From: Planococcus halotolerans
GTDB taxonomy: Bacteria; Bacillota; Bacilli; Bacillales_A; Planococcaceae
Assembly: GCF_003289955.1 (NCBI RefSeq)
Contig: NZ_QLZR01000008.1
Span: forward strand, 62,001-126,000
Reading direction: 5' to 3'
DNA: 64,000 nt
The notes under the pieces are model-generated. The model worked only from the letters and a program-made list of their open reading frames with translations. It had not been told where the DNA came from and did no database searches. Shown here piece after piece: positions 54,711-63,708 of the stretch. The translations under genes were made by a program, and so were the position numbers. Within the stretch, counting starts at the first letter, position 1, and each line of letters begins with the position of its first letter.

Positions 54711-56072
54711 ATGACTGCATTCTATAAAGAGCTGCAGGCGGCTGATGCTTTTAAAATTCGTCTGCCTTATCCATTTTCAAATTACGACCGCCAATTACTG
54801 ACTCTTCTTTATCAGCCGATGGTCGGTGCAGAAGCCATATCCCTTTACCTGACGCTTTGGGCGGAAGGGGAAGCGGAACGGACGGAGACACCGCATTATA
54901 CGCTGATGAATACTTTGGGTATGCCGATTGCCAAGATTTTTGAATCGCGTATCCAGCTGGAAGCTATCGGATTATTGAAGACTTATAAAAAAGGGACAGA
55001 ATCCCGTACCTTTTTATATGAGTTATGCCCACCGCTTGATCCTAAAGATTTTTTCACTGACCCATTGCTGTCGATGTTCCTGTTCAGCAAAATTGGGGAT
55101 ATCGCTTACCGCCGGGTACGGGACCGGTTTATCCTGCCTGCGGAAGACATGGAATCCTTTGAAGAAGTTTCACGGACCTTCACGGATATTTTTCAGCCGG
55201 TCCATGCAAAAGCCGGTTATCCGAACGATTCACAAAAAATGCAGCAGCGCAGCAGAAAAGGTTATGAAGCGGAGTATGATTTCGATTTCAACCTTCTCCA
55301 CCAAGGGCTTTCTGAGCAGCTGGTGCCCAAACGGGTGTTGACTGCATCGATTAAAGACACCATCTGCAAATTGGCTTTCCTGTACGGATGGGGACCGCTT
55401 GAAATGCAGAAAGTGATCCTACTGGCCATTGACGATGATTATCGTCTTACTATAGAAGGAATTAAAAAATCCGCATCTGAGTATTATAAGATGACGGTAT
55501 CTACAACTGCGCCAAAACTGGAACCGGTTCTTGCGAAAGCACCTGAACCGGAAGCTGAGCCGAAGAACCGTCAGGATGAATTGATTCTGTACCTGGAATC
55601 TGCATCGCCGATTGATGTGCTCCGGGATATTGCCGGCGGTAAAGAGCCTCTTTCTGCAGATGTGCAGCTTGCCAACAACCTGGTCATGCAGCATGGCATG
55701 GAGCCGGCGGTAGTGAACGTGCTGCTGCAATATGTTCTTCTGCGGACCGATATGAAATTGACTAAAGGTTATGTGGAAAAAATCGCTTCACACTGGATCC
55801 GTAAAAACGTGTCCACTGCTGCAGAGGCGATGGAACTCGCGCGCACTGAACATGCCCAATATATGAAATGGAAATCGGAAGGCTCGCCTGTTGCCGCCTC
55901 GAAATCTTCGTCACGTTCTAACGGCAAGCCTGTCCGTGAGGAAAAACTGCCGGAATGGTTCTATACGAAAGATGAGCCGCAGGCAACAGCTCCACAGAAA
56001 AATGAAAGCCTGGAAGTCGAGAAGCAAAAACTCCTGGCAAAACTTGCTTTGAAAAAAGGGAAGGGTGATTAA
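54711..56072 (+). CDS. dnaB: replication initiation and membrane attachment protein DnaB
   Basis: Firmicute DnaB is a DnaD-family protein that helps load the replicative helicase at the origin. The 453-residue protein has an N-terminal winged-helix-like domain (LPYPFSNYDRQLLTLLYQPMVGAEAISLYLTLW) and a C-terminal DnaD-like domain (about 285-400, PIDVLRDIAGGKEPLSADVQLANNLVMQHGMEPAVVNVLLQYVLL, then YVEKIASHWIRKNVSTAAEAME). GCGGTG precedes the ATG. dnaI begins at the next base after its stop. Confidence 0.94.
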   Translation: MTAFYKELQAADAFKIRLPYPFSNYDRQLLTLLYQPMVGAEAISLYLTLWAEGEAERTETPHYTLMNTLGMPIAKIFESRIQLEAIGLLKTYKKGTESRTFLYELCPPLDPKDFFTDPLLSMFLFSKIGDIAYRRVRDRFILPAEDMESFEEVSRTFTDIFQPVHAKAGYPNDSQKMQQRSRKGYEAEYDFDFNLLHQGLSEQLVPKRVLTASIKDTICKLAFLYGWGPLEMQKVILLAIDDDYRLTIEGIKKSASEYYKMTVSTTAPKLEPVLAKAPEPEAEPKNRQDELILYLESASPIDVLRDIAGGKEPLSADVQLANNLVMQHGMEPAVVNVLLQYVLLRTDMKLTKGYVEKIASHWIRKNVSTAAEAMELARTEHAQYMKWKSEGSPVAASKSSSRSNGKPVREEKLPEWFYTKDEPQATAPQKNESLEVEKQKLLAKLALKKGKGD

Positions 56073-57008
56073 ATGGAACCGATACGGGAAACCTTAAAAC
56101 GGGTTGTCAATGCACCGGCTTTTTCAGAGCGTTACAATGATATGCGCAAGGAAGTGCTGGAGAACCCAGGCGTCCAGAGTTTTCTTGAAGAAAATGCCTC
56201 TGAAATCGATAAAAGCATCGTCGACCGCGGCATGCACAAATTATATGAGTACATCGACCAATCACATGACTGCAATAAATGCCCGAGCTTAGACGGATGC
56301 ATCAATCATTTGAAGGGCTTCGAACCCAATCTGGTGCTTGAACGCAACACGATCGGCATTGCATATACGCCATGCAAATCTAAGAATGCTTATGACAATA
56401 AACGACGTGCAAGCTCCCTGATCCACAGCATGTACATGCCGAAAGAAGTTATGCAGGCGACGCTGTCCAATTTCGAACCGGACGACAGCCGGATGGAAGC
56501 ATTCCGGGCAGTCGGCGCATTTCTTGATCAGGCAACAGGACCGGATAACCTGCCGGAAAAAGGTTTGTTTTTCTACGGCAAATTCGGGGTGGGAAAATCC
56601 TATCTGTTAAGTGCGGTGGCAAATGAGCTGGCGGAGATAAACGTCAAATCGGTTTTGGTATTCGTACCCGAATTCATGCGTGAAATGAAGCAGGCAATCG
56701 GCGACCAGACGCTCCAGGAAAAAGTGGACTACGTCAAAAAGGCGGATGTTCTGATGCTGGATGATATTGGAGCGGAAGCGATGTCGAGCTGGACGCGTGA
56801 TGAAGTGCTGGGAACCATTCTTCATTACCGCATGGCAGAAAAGCTTCCGACTTTCATGACTTCGAATTTCAGCTACTCTGAACTTCAGCATCACCTTACT
56901 TATTCTCAACGTGGTGAAAAAGAAGATTTAAAAGCGGCACGTGTTATGGAACGGATTCGTGCACTCACGAGTCCTGTGAAAATGGACGGCCGCAACTGGC
57001 GTAATTAA
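56073..57008 (+). CDS. dnaI: primosomal helicase loader DnaI
   Basis: DnaI is an AAA+ ATPase that loads the hexameric helicase DnaC. The 311-residue protein has an N-terminal zinc-binding domain (CNKCPSLDGCINHLKGFEP) and the ATPase with Walker A GKFGVGKSYLLSAVANEL near residue 170 and Walker B VLMLDDIGAE near 227. It abuts dnaB with no gap. The B. subtilis neighbour ytxC is absent and the thrS T-box leader follows instead. Confidence 0.96.
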   Translation: MEPIRETLKRVVNAPAFSERYNDMRKEVLENPGVQSFLEENASEIDKSIVDRGMHKLYEYIDQSHDCNKCPSLDGCINHLKGFEPNLVLERNTIGIAYTPCKSKNAYDNKRRASSLIHSMYMPKEVMQATLSNFEPDDSRMEAFRAVGAFLDQATGPDNLPEKGLFFYGKFGVGKSYLLSAVANELAEINVKSVLVFVPEFMREMKQAIGDQTLQEKVDYVKKADVLMLDDIGAEAMSSWTRDEVLGTILHYRMAEKLPTFMTSNFSYSELQHHLTYSQRGEKEDLKAARVMERIRALTSPVKMDGRNWRN

Positions 57009-57050
57009 ATTTGGTGCGAAGTCATTATAAATGCATTTTATTTACAGTGA

Positions 57051-57079
57051 TTGCATTTTAAATGCTTTCGGTTTATAGT
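57051..57079 (+). promoter_or_regulatory. thrS T-box promoter
   Basis: TTGCAT at 57051-57056 and TATAGT at 57074-57079 are 17 bp apart. The start near 57086 precedes the T-box leader. Confidence 0.65.
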
Positions 57080-57085
57080 AAATAC

Positions 57086-57356
57086 AATCGAAATATGATT
57101 TTAAATGCGACGACGAGGACAATAATGGATTGCACGACTTCCAGAGAGAGAAGCCCAGGCTGAAAGCTTCTTAAGAAACGGCAATCCATTTACCGCCTCC
57201 GAGCAGCAGCTGTGAACATTTTATTTAGTAGCAGCTGCCGGCAACCGGCCCGTTAGCCGATGCAGAGCTTCGTCCCATTCAGTTTACTGATTGGGGCAGA
57301 AGAAGGGTGGAACCACGAACTGAGCTTCGTCCCTTTGGGATGGGGCTTTTTTGTGT
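57086..57356 (+). ncRNA. T-box leader riboswitch of thrS
   Basis: Stem I carries AGAGAGA near 57145-57151 and a specifier region with the threonine codon ACC at 57192-57194. The T-box AAGGGTGGAACCACG lies at about 57303-57317, followed by an intrinsic terminator. The codon fits the downstream threonyl-tRNA synthetase. Confidence 0.92.
57323..57352 (+). terminator. T-box regulatory terminator upstream of thrS
   Basis: AGCTTCGTCCC and GGGATGGGGCT pair across TTT, with TTTTTT following. It competes with the T-box antiterminator. Confidence 0.85.
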
Positions 57357-57416
57357 TCCAAAATGTTTCTGCAATTGGATCATGGAAAAAGATGAAAATC
57401 AAAAGGAGAGATTGCT

Positions 57417-59345
57417 ATGTCAGACATGATCAATTTAAAATTTCCGGATGGAGCCGTAAAGGAATTCGAACGGGGCACTACAACAGAAGATGTGGCGGGA
57501 TCAATCAGCCCTGGCCTTCGTAAAAAAGCTTTGGCTGGTAAAATCGGCGACCGCCTTGTTGATTTGAAAGCACCACTGAACGAAGATGGAGACATTGCAA
57601 TCATCACAGCGGAATCGGATGAAGCATTGGAAATCCTTCGCCACAGTACAGCGCATTTATTGGCGCAGGCGGTTAAACGTCTATACCCGGATGCGAAGCT
57701 GGGTGTTGGTCCAGTGATTGAAAATGGTTTCTACTACGATATCGATACAGAATCAGCGATTACTTCTGAAGACCTTCCGAAAATCGAGAAGGAAATGAAG
57801 AAAATCATCGGTGAAAATCTTGAAATCGTCTGTCATAGTGTTTCCCGCGCAGAAGCGCAGGAACGTTTTGCAGCAATTGAAGATCCGTACAAACTTGAAC
57901 TTCTTGAAGCAATTCCGGAAGATGAGCAGGTTACAATCTATGAGCAAGGTGAATTTTTCGATCTTTGCCGCGGCATCCACGTTCCGGCAACAGGCAAGCT
58001 GAAAGAATTCAAATTACTGAGTGTGGCCGGTGCATATTGGAGAGGCGACAGCGACAATAAAATGCTGCAGCGTATTTATGGCACTGCGTTCTTCAAAAAA
58101 GAAGACTTGAAAGCGCATCTTGAAATGCTTGAAGAAGCAAAAGAACGCGATCATCGTAAAATCGGCAAGGAATTAAATCTGTTCATGAATTCGCAGAAAG
58201 TCGGCCAGGGGCTGCCAATGTGGCTGCCGAAAGGCGCGACAATCCGCCGCATCATCGAGCGTTATATTGTTGATAAAGAAGAACGTTTGGGTTACGACCA
58301 CGTCTACACTCCAGTTCTTGGCAGCGTCGAACTTTATAAGACAAGCGGCCACTGGGACCATTATCAGGACGATATGTTCCCGGTCATGAGCATGGATAAC
58401 GAAGATTTGGTGCTTCGCCCGATGAACTGTCCGCATCACATGATGATTTTCAAACAGGGTATTCATTCATACCGCCAGATGCCGGTCCGTATCGCGGAAC
58501 TTGGCACAATGCACCGTTATGAAATGTCCGGCGCCTTATCAGGATTGCAGCGCGTTCGCGGTATGACTTTGAATGATGCGCATTTATTCGTAAGACCTGA
58601 CCAGATCAAGGACGAATTCAAACGTGTCGTCAATCTGGTGGTGGAAGTCTATAAAGACTTCGACATCAAAGATTATTCATTCCGCGTATCTTACCGTGAT
58701 CCGGAAGATAAAGAAAAATACTTCGATGACGATGCCATGTGGGAACGTGCACAATCCATGCTGAAAGAAGCAATGGACGAAATGGGCTTGGATTATGTGG
58801 AAGCAGAAGGAGAAGCGGCATTCTACGGACCGAAATTGGATGTCCAGGTGAAAACTGCGCTCGGCAAAGAAGAGACTCTTTCTACAGTACAGCTTGATTT
58901 CCTGTTGCCTGAACGCTTCGACCTTTCCTATATCGGAGAAGACGGCAAACAGCACCGTCCGGTTGTTATCCACCGTGGTGTCGTTTCAACAATGGAACGT
59001 TTTGTCGCATTCCTGATCGAAGAATATAAAGGTGCTTTCCCGACTTGGCTAGCGCCAGTCCAAGTGGAAATCATCCCGGTATCACTCGATGTCCACAGTG
59101 ACTATGCCAATGAAGTGCAGGAAAAACTGCAGTCGCACAAACTGCGTGCCGATATTGACGGACGCGATGAAAAACTGGGCTACAAGATCCGCGAAGCTCA
59201 GATGCAGAAAGTTCCTTATATGCTCGTTCTTGGTGATAAAGAGATGGAAGACGGTTCTGTAAATGTCCGTAAATACGGTGAGCAGAAGTCGGAAAGCATG
59301 CCGTTTGATGACTTCCTGTCGATGATTCAGGGAGAACTTCGATAA
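57417..59345 (+). CDS. thrS: threonyl-tRNA synthetase
   Basis: ThrS charges tRNA-Thr and edits mischarged serine. The 642-residue protein has the N-terminal TGS domain (1-60), the editing domain with [16 protein letters not shown], the class II catalytic core ([59 protein letters not shown]) and the anticodon-binding domain (about 535-640). AGGAGAG precedes the ATG. Expression is under the ACC-specific T-box upstream. Confidence 0.98.
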   Translation: MSDMINLKFPDGAVKEFERGTTTEDVAGSISPGLRKKALAGKIGDRLVDLKAPLNEDGDIAIITAESDEALEILRHSTAHLLAQAVKRLYPDAKLGVGPVIENGFYYDIDTESAITSEDLPKIEKEMKKIIGENLEIVCHSVSRAEAQERFAAIEDPYKLELLEAIPEDEQVTIYEQGEFFDLCRGIHVPATGKLKEFKLLSVAGAYWRGDSDNKMLQRIYGTAFFKKEDLKAHLEMLEEAKERDHRKIGKELNLFMNSQKVGQGLPMWLPKGATIRRIIERYIVDKEERLGYDHVYTPVLGSVELYKTSGHWDHYQDDMFPVMSMDNEDLVLRPMNCPHHMMIFKQGIHSYRQMPVRIAELGTMHRYEMSGALSGLQRVRGMTLNDAHLFVRPDQIKDEFKRVVNLVVEVYKDFDIKDYSFRVSYRDPEDKEKYFDDDAMWERAQSMLKEAMDEMGLDYVEAEGEAAFYGPKLDVQVKTALGKEETLSTVQLDFLLPERFDLSYIGEDGKQHRPVVIHRGVVSTMERFVAFLIEEYKGAFPTWLAPVQVEIIPVSLDVHSDYANEVQEKLQSHKLRADIDGRDEKLGYKIREAQMQKVPYMLVLGDKEMEDGSVNVRKYGEQKSESMPFDDFLSMIQGELR

Positions 59346-59371
59346 GTTTGGATTAGAGAAATACCATATAT

Positions 59372-59622
59372 ACCGCTTCGGTATACCGCTACGGCGCTAT
59401 GGACAAGCCTCTCGCAATAAGCCGAGAAGACCACTCGTCTTCTGCCCGGTCGGCATTCGCCTGCTCCTGAACCGCGCCGGCACTGAGAGAGACTTCTAGA
59501 GATATGGAGCAAAACAGCGAAGCGCGGTCGAAGGTCTTTCGACCGGCGCTTTGCGACGAAGCTAGCGCAGCGATGCAGGAGCACGAGGTTTTGGCAAGCT
59601 TATCTGTTTTGCGGAATATCGT
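59372..59622. repeat. family B repeat, copy B2
   Basis: The left module (59401-59442, GGACAAGCC..AATAAGCCGAGAAGACC) and right module (59495-59621) match copy B1. Inverted ends AGATATGGAGCAAAACAG and CTGTTTTGCGGAATATCG bound the right module, with a GCGCGGTCGAAGG/CTTTCGACCGGCGC hairpin inside and the GCGACGAAGC..GCGCAGCGATGCAGG core shared with repeat A2. It occupies the gap between thrS and the infC promoter. Confidence 0.75.
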
Positions 59623-59649
59623 CTATGTAAGGTTTATTGAGATGAACTG

Positions 59650-59678
59650 TTGACACGCCTATAGGTGCGTGGTATTAT
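59650..59678 (+). promoter_or_regulatory. infC-rpmI-rplT operon promoter
   Basis: Consensus TTGACA at 59650-59655 and TATTAT at 59673-59678 are spaced by 17 bp. The spacer holds a partial inverted repeat (CACGC..GCGTG). Confidence 0.75.
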
Positions 59679-59685
59679 AAATAAG

Positions 59686-59912
59686 GTTATAGAATACTTA
59701 TATGTGCAAGCAGGAGCACCCGCTTCTCACCTGATCGACCAAATGTTGGCAGGTAGACACGATTTGACTATTTCACGCTGAGGCGTGCTGTCATAAATTG
59801 CGGGTGGGCCGAACGAGGTCCATCCGCTTTTTCTTTGGATCGGAACCTGTAAGCCGACATGGTCGGTTACGCATTTTAAGCTATTCGCAACACTATCCGG
59901 AGGTGGATTATT
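59686..59912 (+). ncRNA. L20-type autoregulatory leader of infC-rpmI-rplT
   Basis: About 225 nt separate the promoter from infC and hold several hairpins ending in an intrinsic attenuator at 59800-59833. In B. subtilis ribosomal protein L20 binds such a leader and causes premature termination. Position, length and attenuator match; the L20 binding site itself was not aligned. Confidence 0.75.
59800..59833 (+). terminator. attenuator in the infC leader
   Basis: GCGGGTGG and CCATCCGC arms pair around GCCGAACGAGGT and are followed by TTTTT, 80 nt before the infC start. Confidence 0.75.
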
Positions 59913-60431
59913 ATTAGCAAAGACAGTAATGTAAACGAAGGCATTCGTGCACGGGAATTACGGGTTATTGATCAAAATGGTGAACAGCTCGGCATTAAAA
60001 CGCGCAACGAAGCCCTAGAAATTGCAGGTCGTGTCAACTTGGATCTGGTTCTTGTGGCTCCTCAAGCTAAGCCGCCGGTTGCCCGCATCATGGACCATGG
60101 TAAGTTCAAGTTTGAGCAGCAGAAGAAGGAACGTGAGATTCGCAAGAATCAAAAAGTCATCGTAGTGAAAGAGGTTCGTTTGAGCCCTGGAATCGACGAC
60201 CACGACTTCAACACGAAGCTTCGGAACGCAATCAAGTTCCTTGAAAAAGGCGACAAAGTCAAAGCTTCAATCCGTTTTAAAGGCCGTGCGATTACGCATA
60301 AAGAAATCGGACAACGTGTCCTTGAACGCTTCGCAGAAGCGTGCAAAGAAGTTGCTACGGTTGAACAGCGCCCTAAAATGGATGGACGCAGCATGTTCTT
60401 GATGCTGGCTCCAGTCAACGAAAAAGAATAA
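59913..60431 (+). CDS. infC: translation initiation factor IF-3 with ATT start codon
   Basis: IF-3 keeps ribosomal subunits apart and checks start codon selection. The 172-residue protein begins [20 protein letters not shown] after the initiator, and the core reads [27 protein letters not shown]. No ATG, GTG or TTG lies at the N-terminal end of the domain; an ATT at 59913, 9 nt after GGAGG (59899-59903), fits the known rare ATT start of infC, by which IF-3 limits its own translation. A second ATT one codon earlier is an alternative. Starting at an internal TTG would delete 42 conserved residues. Confidence 0.95.
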   Translation: MSKDSNVNEGIRARELRVIDQNGEQLGIKTRNEALEIAGRVNLDLVLVAPQAKPPVARIMDHGKFKFEQQKKEREIRKNQKVIVVKEVRLSPGIDDHDFNTKLRNAIKFLEKGDKVKASIRFKGRAITHKEIGQRVLERFAEACKEVATVEQRPKMDGRSMFLMLAPVNEKE

Positions 60432-60459
60432 CAGTACAATTGTTTAGGAGGAACTCGAA

Positions 60460-60660
60460 ATGCCGAAAATGAAAAGCCATAGCGGTGCGTCAAAACGTTT
60501 CAAGAAAACTGGAACTGGTAAAGTAAAACGCAATCGTTCACACACAAGCCACTTATTTGCAAACAAATCGACTAAGCAAAAGCGTAAACTCCGTAAAGGA
60601 AAGCTTGTATCTTCAGGCGATTTGAAACGCATTAAATCTTTGATCTACAACATGAAGTAA
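60460..60660 (+). CDS. rpmI: 50S ribosomal protein L35
   Basis: The 66-residue basic protein [28 protein letters not shown].. is a standard L35. It follows infC by 28 nt with AGGAGG, in the conserved infC-rpmI-rplT order. A family A repeat is inserted 4 nt after its stop codon. Confidence 0.98.
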   Translation: MPKMKSHSGASKRFKKTGTGKVKRNRSHTSHLFANKSTKQKRKLRKGKLVSSGDLKRIKSLIYNMK

Positions 60661-60664
60661 TAAC

Positions 60665-60784
60665 GAAAAGCGAAAACGGCCGTTCAGCTCCGGCAGACTT
60701 AAGATGAACTTCCGAAGCGGCGTTTTTTGCCGCACAGGAAGGGCAGCTTAAGACCGAGGAGCTGGCCCGTTGGAGTCTGGACAA
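60665..60784 (+). repeat. family A structured repeat, copy A4, inside the rpmI-rplT operon
   Basis: It starts GAAAAGCGAAAACGGCCG 4 nt after the rpmI stop and ends TTGGAGTCTGGACA. Outer arms (AACGGCCGTTCAGCTCC..CTTAAGA and CTTAAGACCGAGGAGCTGG) are inverted, with a GAAGCGGCG/GCCGC hairpin inside. It lengthens the rpmI-rplT gap to 174 nt. Confidence 0.85.
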
Positions 60785-60834
60785 GACCGAACCAAAAATC
60801 GAATTCTTTATATTCAAGCAGGAGGTAATGTATT

Positions 60835-61194
60835 ATGCCACGCGTAAAAGGTGGAACAGTGACGCGCCAGCGTCGTAAAAAGGTCATTAAATTAGCAAAA
60901 GGTTATTATGGTGCGAAGCACATCCTTTTCAAAGTAGCAAACCAACAGGTGATGAAGTCAGGTAACTATGCTTACCGTGACCGTCGCAACAAAAAACGTG
61001 ACTTCCGCAGATTGTGGATCACTCGTATCAACGCAGCAGCTCGTTTGAACGACATCTCTTACAGCCGTCTAATGAACGGTTTGAAAGTTGCCGGCATCGA
61101 CATCAACCGCAAAATGCTAGCTGAAATCGCTGTATCTGATGCAGCTGCATTCACAGCACTAGCTGACCAAGCTAAAAAAGCATTGAACAAATAA
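60835..61194 (+). CDS. rplT: 50S ribosomal protein L20
   Basis: L20 is an early assembly protein of the large subunit and, by family knowledge, the repressor of its own operon. The 119-residue protein has the usual basic N-terminus ([29 protein letters not shown]) and globular C-terminal half ([36 protein letters not shown]). AGGAGG lies upstream after the inserted repeat; a terminator follows. Confidence 0.98.
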   Translation: MPRVKGGTVTRQRRKKVIKLAKGYYGAKHILFKVANQQVMKSGNYAYRDRRNKKRDFRRLWITRINAAARLNDISYSRLMNGLKVAGIDINRKMLAEIAVSDAAAFTALADQAKKALNK

Positions 61195-61205
61195 GATAAA
61201 TGCAC

Positions 61206-61239
61206 AAAAAAGACTGGCGATCATTCGCCAGTCTTTTTT
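61206..61239 (+). terminator. infC-rpmI-rplT terminator
   Basis: AAAAAAGACTGGCGA and TTCGCCAGTCTTTTTT form a near-perfect stem. Confidence 0.92.
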
Positions 61240-61255
61240 AATGGAGGAATAGTAA

Positions 61256-61534
61256 ATGTTTATTGTGATTTCCGCTTATATCGCTATTTTATCCCTGATG
61301 GCATTAATAATGATGAAAGCCGATAAACGTCAGGCGCAGAAGAGAGGCCAGCGAATTCCAGAAAAAAATCTGTGGAGAGTCGCATTGTTCGGCGGGGGAA
61401 TCGGCGCCTATATCGGCCTGATGGCATTCCGCCACAAAACCAAGCACACGAATTTCCGGATCGGATTCCTGATGCTGGCGGTTCTTCAAGCAGCGCTGCT
61501 CGTCTGGATTTACAGTGAATATGGTCTTCGTTAA
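61256..61534 (+). CDS. ysdA: DUF1294 small membrane protein, YsdA type
   Basis: The 92-residue protein has three membrane segments (about 2-19, 44-58 and 70-87) and the DUF1294 motif NLWRVALFGGGIGAYIGLMAFRHKTKH. Position behind rplT matches B. subtilis ysdA. GGAGGAATAG precedes the ATG. Its 3' end overlaps the convergent ysdB by 4 nt. Function is unknown. Confidence 0.9.
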   Translation: MFIVISAYIAILSLMALIMMKADKRQAQKRGQRIPEKNLWRVALFGGGIGAYIGLMAFRHKTKHTNFRIGFLMLAVLQAALLVWIYSEYGLR

Positions 61535-61923
61535 GCGTCATTTCCGCTCTTCATCAATTGTTCGATCGGGTTTTTCCAGTTGATGGCGGCATTCGGGTAA
61601 TTCATTTGGATTTCCTTTTCGAGAAAGTGGAAATCCTCTTTAGTGAAACCTTGCAGCATTGCAGGGTCTTCTGCCCAAACGAAGATTGAAACCACTTCAA
61701 ACGCGTCGTCGGTCGTGCCGAGGTATTTTTCCCCTTCAAAGATGACGCCGCGCAATGTAATGAAGAAGTTTTTGCGTACATTTTGGACATCATCATAGAA
61801 ATAATAGGATTTACTTTCGACCGCAGCATCGAATTTTCGTTTCGGGTCGAATACATAGCGCAGCAAACGATAGAATAGATATATAATTAATGCAATAACA
61901 ATGAAACGGATGATGATGGCCAT
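61531..61923 (-). CDS. ysdB: YsdB-type sigma-W pathway membrane protein
   Basis: The 130-residue protein has one N-terminal membrane segment (IIIRFIVIALIIYLFYRLLRYVF) and a soluble domain (YYFYDDVQNVRKNFFITLRGVIFEGEKYLGTTDD). Sequence and position correspond to B. subtilis ysdB, described as a regulator in the sigma-W pathway. AAGGGGGT precedes the ATG on the minus strand. It converges with ysdA with a 4-nt overlap and no visible terminator in between. Confidence 0.88.
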   Translation of the reverse strand: MAIIIRFIVIALIIYLFYRLLRYVFDPKRKFDAAVESKSYYFYDDVQNVRKNFFITLRGVIFEGEKYLGTTDDAFEVVSIFVWAEDPAMLQGFTKEDFHFLEKEIQMNYPNAAINWKNPIEQLMKSGNDA

Positions 61924-62015
61924 GCAAAATACCCCCTTGCAAAAGTGGTTGTCATATATAATACGGACATAAAGAATTATGGTTTCAAGATTTATTGAAA
62001 AAAAGGAGAATTCTT

Positions 62016-62501
62016 ATGAATTTAGAGAAATTATTCACTATGCAGGAAGAATTGGACAGCTACATACAGACTAATAATGAAGTAAATGAAGATCTTTTCG
62101 AAAAAAAAGGGCTTGCGCTCATCGTGGAACTTGCTGAACTCGCGAATGAAACCCGCGCTTTCAAATTCTGGAGCGCCAAAGGACCATCGGAACGTGAAGT
62201 GATTCTGGAAGAATACGTGGATTCCATCCATTTTTTATTGTCCCTCGGAATCGAAAAGGACTTGAATATGCTGAATGAATGGCCTGATCCATTAAGTGAG
62301 CAGGATTTGACCGCAATCTTTCTGAAGACAAATAAAAGCATACTGAATTTCATGGAGAAGCATTCGATGTCAACTTACCAGACAGTGTGGAGCTGTTACG
62401 GTGCAATTGCTGATATTCTCGGATTCACCTACGAGGAAGTACTTGAAGCATATGTCGCGAAAAACCAGAAGAATTACGACCGCCAGAAGGATGGGTATTA
62501 A
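62016..62501 (+). CDS. dimeric all-alpha dUTP diphosphatase
   Basis: The 161-residue protein belongs to the MazG-like dimeric dUTPase family (dUTPase_2). Metal-binding acidic motifs are visible in IVELAELANETRAFKFW and VILEEYVDSIHFLLSLG. It hydrolyses dUTP (and probably dUDP) to dUMP to keep uracil out of DNA. The ATG at 62016 has AAGGAGA upstream; an in-frame start seven codons earlier overlaps that site and is rejected. Confidence 0.88.
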   Translation: MNLEKLFTMQEELDSYIQTNNEVNEDLFEKKGLALIVELAELANETRAFKFWSAKGPSEREVILEEYVDSIHFLLSLGIEKDLNMLNEWPDPLSEQDLTAIFLKTNKSILNFMEKHSMSTYQTVWSCYGAIADILGFTYEEVLEAYVAKNQKNYDRQKDGY

Positions 62502-62581
62502 TTCTGTTAGATGAATTTTTTGAAAATATACGCAGGTTCATTTATAATGGAGAAGTGAGACTATTTAGGAGGTCGAAATAA

Positions 62582-63670
62582 ATGGTAAAATTAGACGAAA
62601 CGCTCCAAATGTTAAAAGATTTGACTGATGCAAACGGTATTCCAGGCAATGAACGCCAATCGCGCGAAGTCATGAAGAAATACATAGCGCCTTTTGCAGA
62701 TTCAGTTGAAACGGACGGGCTGGGAAGCCTGATCGCTAAAAAAGAAGGGCTAGCTGACGGACCGAAAATCATGGTTGCAGGCCACCTTGATGAAGTAGGC
62801 TTCATGATTTCCCAGATTGACGATAAAGGATTCCTGAAATTCCAGACTGTCGGCGGATGGTGGAACCAGGTTATGCTGGCACAGCGCGTAACCATCACTA
62901 CACGCAGCGGCAAGGAATATATCGGCGTTATCGGCTCGAAACCGCCGCATATCCTGTCTCCGGAAGCACGCAAAAAACCTGTTGAAATCAAAGACATGTT
63001 CATTGATATCGGCGCATCGTCACGCGACGAAGTAAAAGAATGGGGCATTACACCGGGCGATATGGTGACACCTTATTTTGAATTCAACGTGATGACGAAC
63101 GAAAAATTCCTTTTGGCAAAAGCCTGGGACAACCGTATCGGCTGCGCAATTGCCATTGATGTGTTGAAAGGTCTTAAAGGCCAGGACCATCCAAATGTCG
63201 TTTACGGCGTAGGAACAGTGCAGGAAGAAGTTGGACTTCGCGGCGCGAAAACAGCGACTGCGAAAATCCAGCCGGACATCGGATTTGCAGTGGACGTGGG
63301 CATCGCCGGCGACACTCCTGGCATCACAGCTCAGGAATCCAACAGCAAAATGGGTGACGGACCACAAATTCTTCTATTTGACGCTTCCATGGTTTCGCAC
63401 CGCGGTTTGCGTGAACTGGTTCTTGATACGGCAGACGAAGCTGGCATCCCGTACCAATTCGAAACGATTGCAGGCGGAGGAACAGACGCTGGCTCGATCC
63501 ACTTGACGGCGAACGGTGTTCCGGCATTGGCGATTGGCGTGGCAACGCGCTACATCCACTCACACGCCGGTATCCTTCACCGCGACGACTATGAAAACGC
63601 AGTGAAACTAATCATCGAAGTCATCAAGAAATTGGACAAAGACACAGTAGCGAAAATTACATTTGAATAA
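62582..63670 (+). CDS. ysdC: M42 family metallopeptidase (glutamyl aminopeptidase type)
   Basis: The 362-residue protein is a dinuclear zinc aminopeptidase of the M42 family, which forms tetrahedral dodecamers that trim peptides. Metal and catalytic residues are in [14 protein letters not shown] (His, Asp), [14 protein letters not shown] (Asp), [17 protein letters not shown] (two Glu), [12 protein letters not shown] (Asp) and the final [17 protein letters not shown] (His). AGGAGG precedes the ATG. It is the ysdC of the ysdA-ysdB-ysdC neighbourhood. A terminator follows. Confidence 0.95.
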   Translation: MVKLDETLQMLKDLTDANGIPGNERQSREVMKKYIAPFADSVETDGLGSLIAKKEGLADGPKIMVAGHLDEVGFMISQIDDKGFLKFQTVGGWWNQVMLAQRVTITTRSGKEYIGVIGSKPPHILSPEARKKPVEIKDMFIDIGASSRDEVKEWGITPGDMVTPYFEFNVMTNEKFLLAKAWDNRIGCAIAIDVLKGLKGQDHPNVVYGVGTVQEEVGLRGAKTATAKIQPDIGFAVDVGIAGDTPGITAQESNSKMGDGPQILLFDASMVSHRGLRELVLDTADEAGIPYQFETIAGGGTDAGSIHLTANGVPALAIGVATRYIHSHAGILHRDDYENAVKLIIEVIKKLDKDTVAKITFE

Positions 63671-63679
63671 AATATGGAG

Positions 63680-63708
63680 ATCCTCTCGCTGTGGCGAGGG
63701 GGTTTTTT
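63680..63708 (+). terminator. ysdC terminator
   Basis: CCTCTCGC and GCGAGGGG pair across TGTG, followed by six T. Confidence 0.88.

Noticed and set aside
57260-57523. Open frame across the thrS T-box and start of thrS
   Set aside because: It overlaps the T-box, the regulatory terminator and the true thrS start in another frame.
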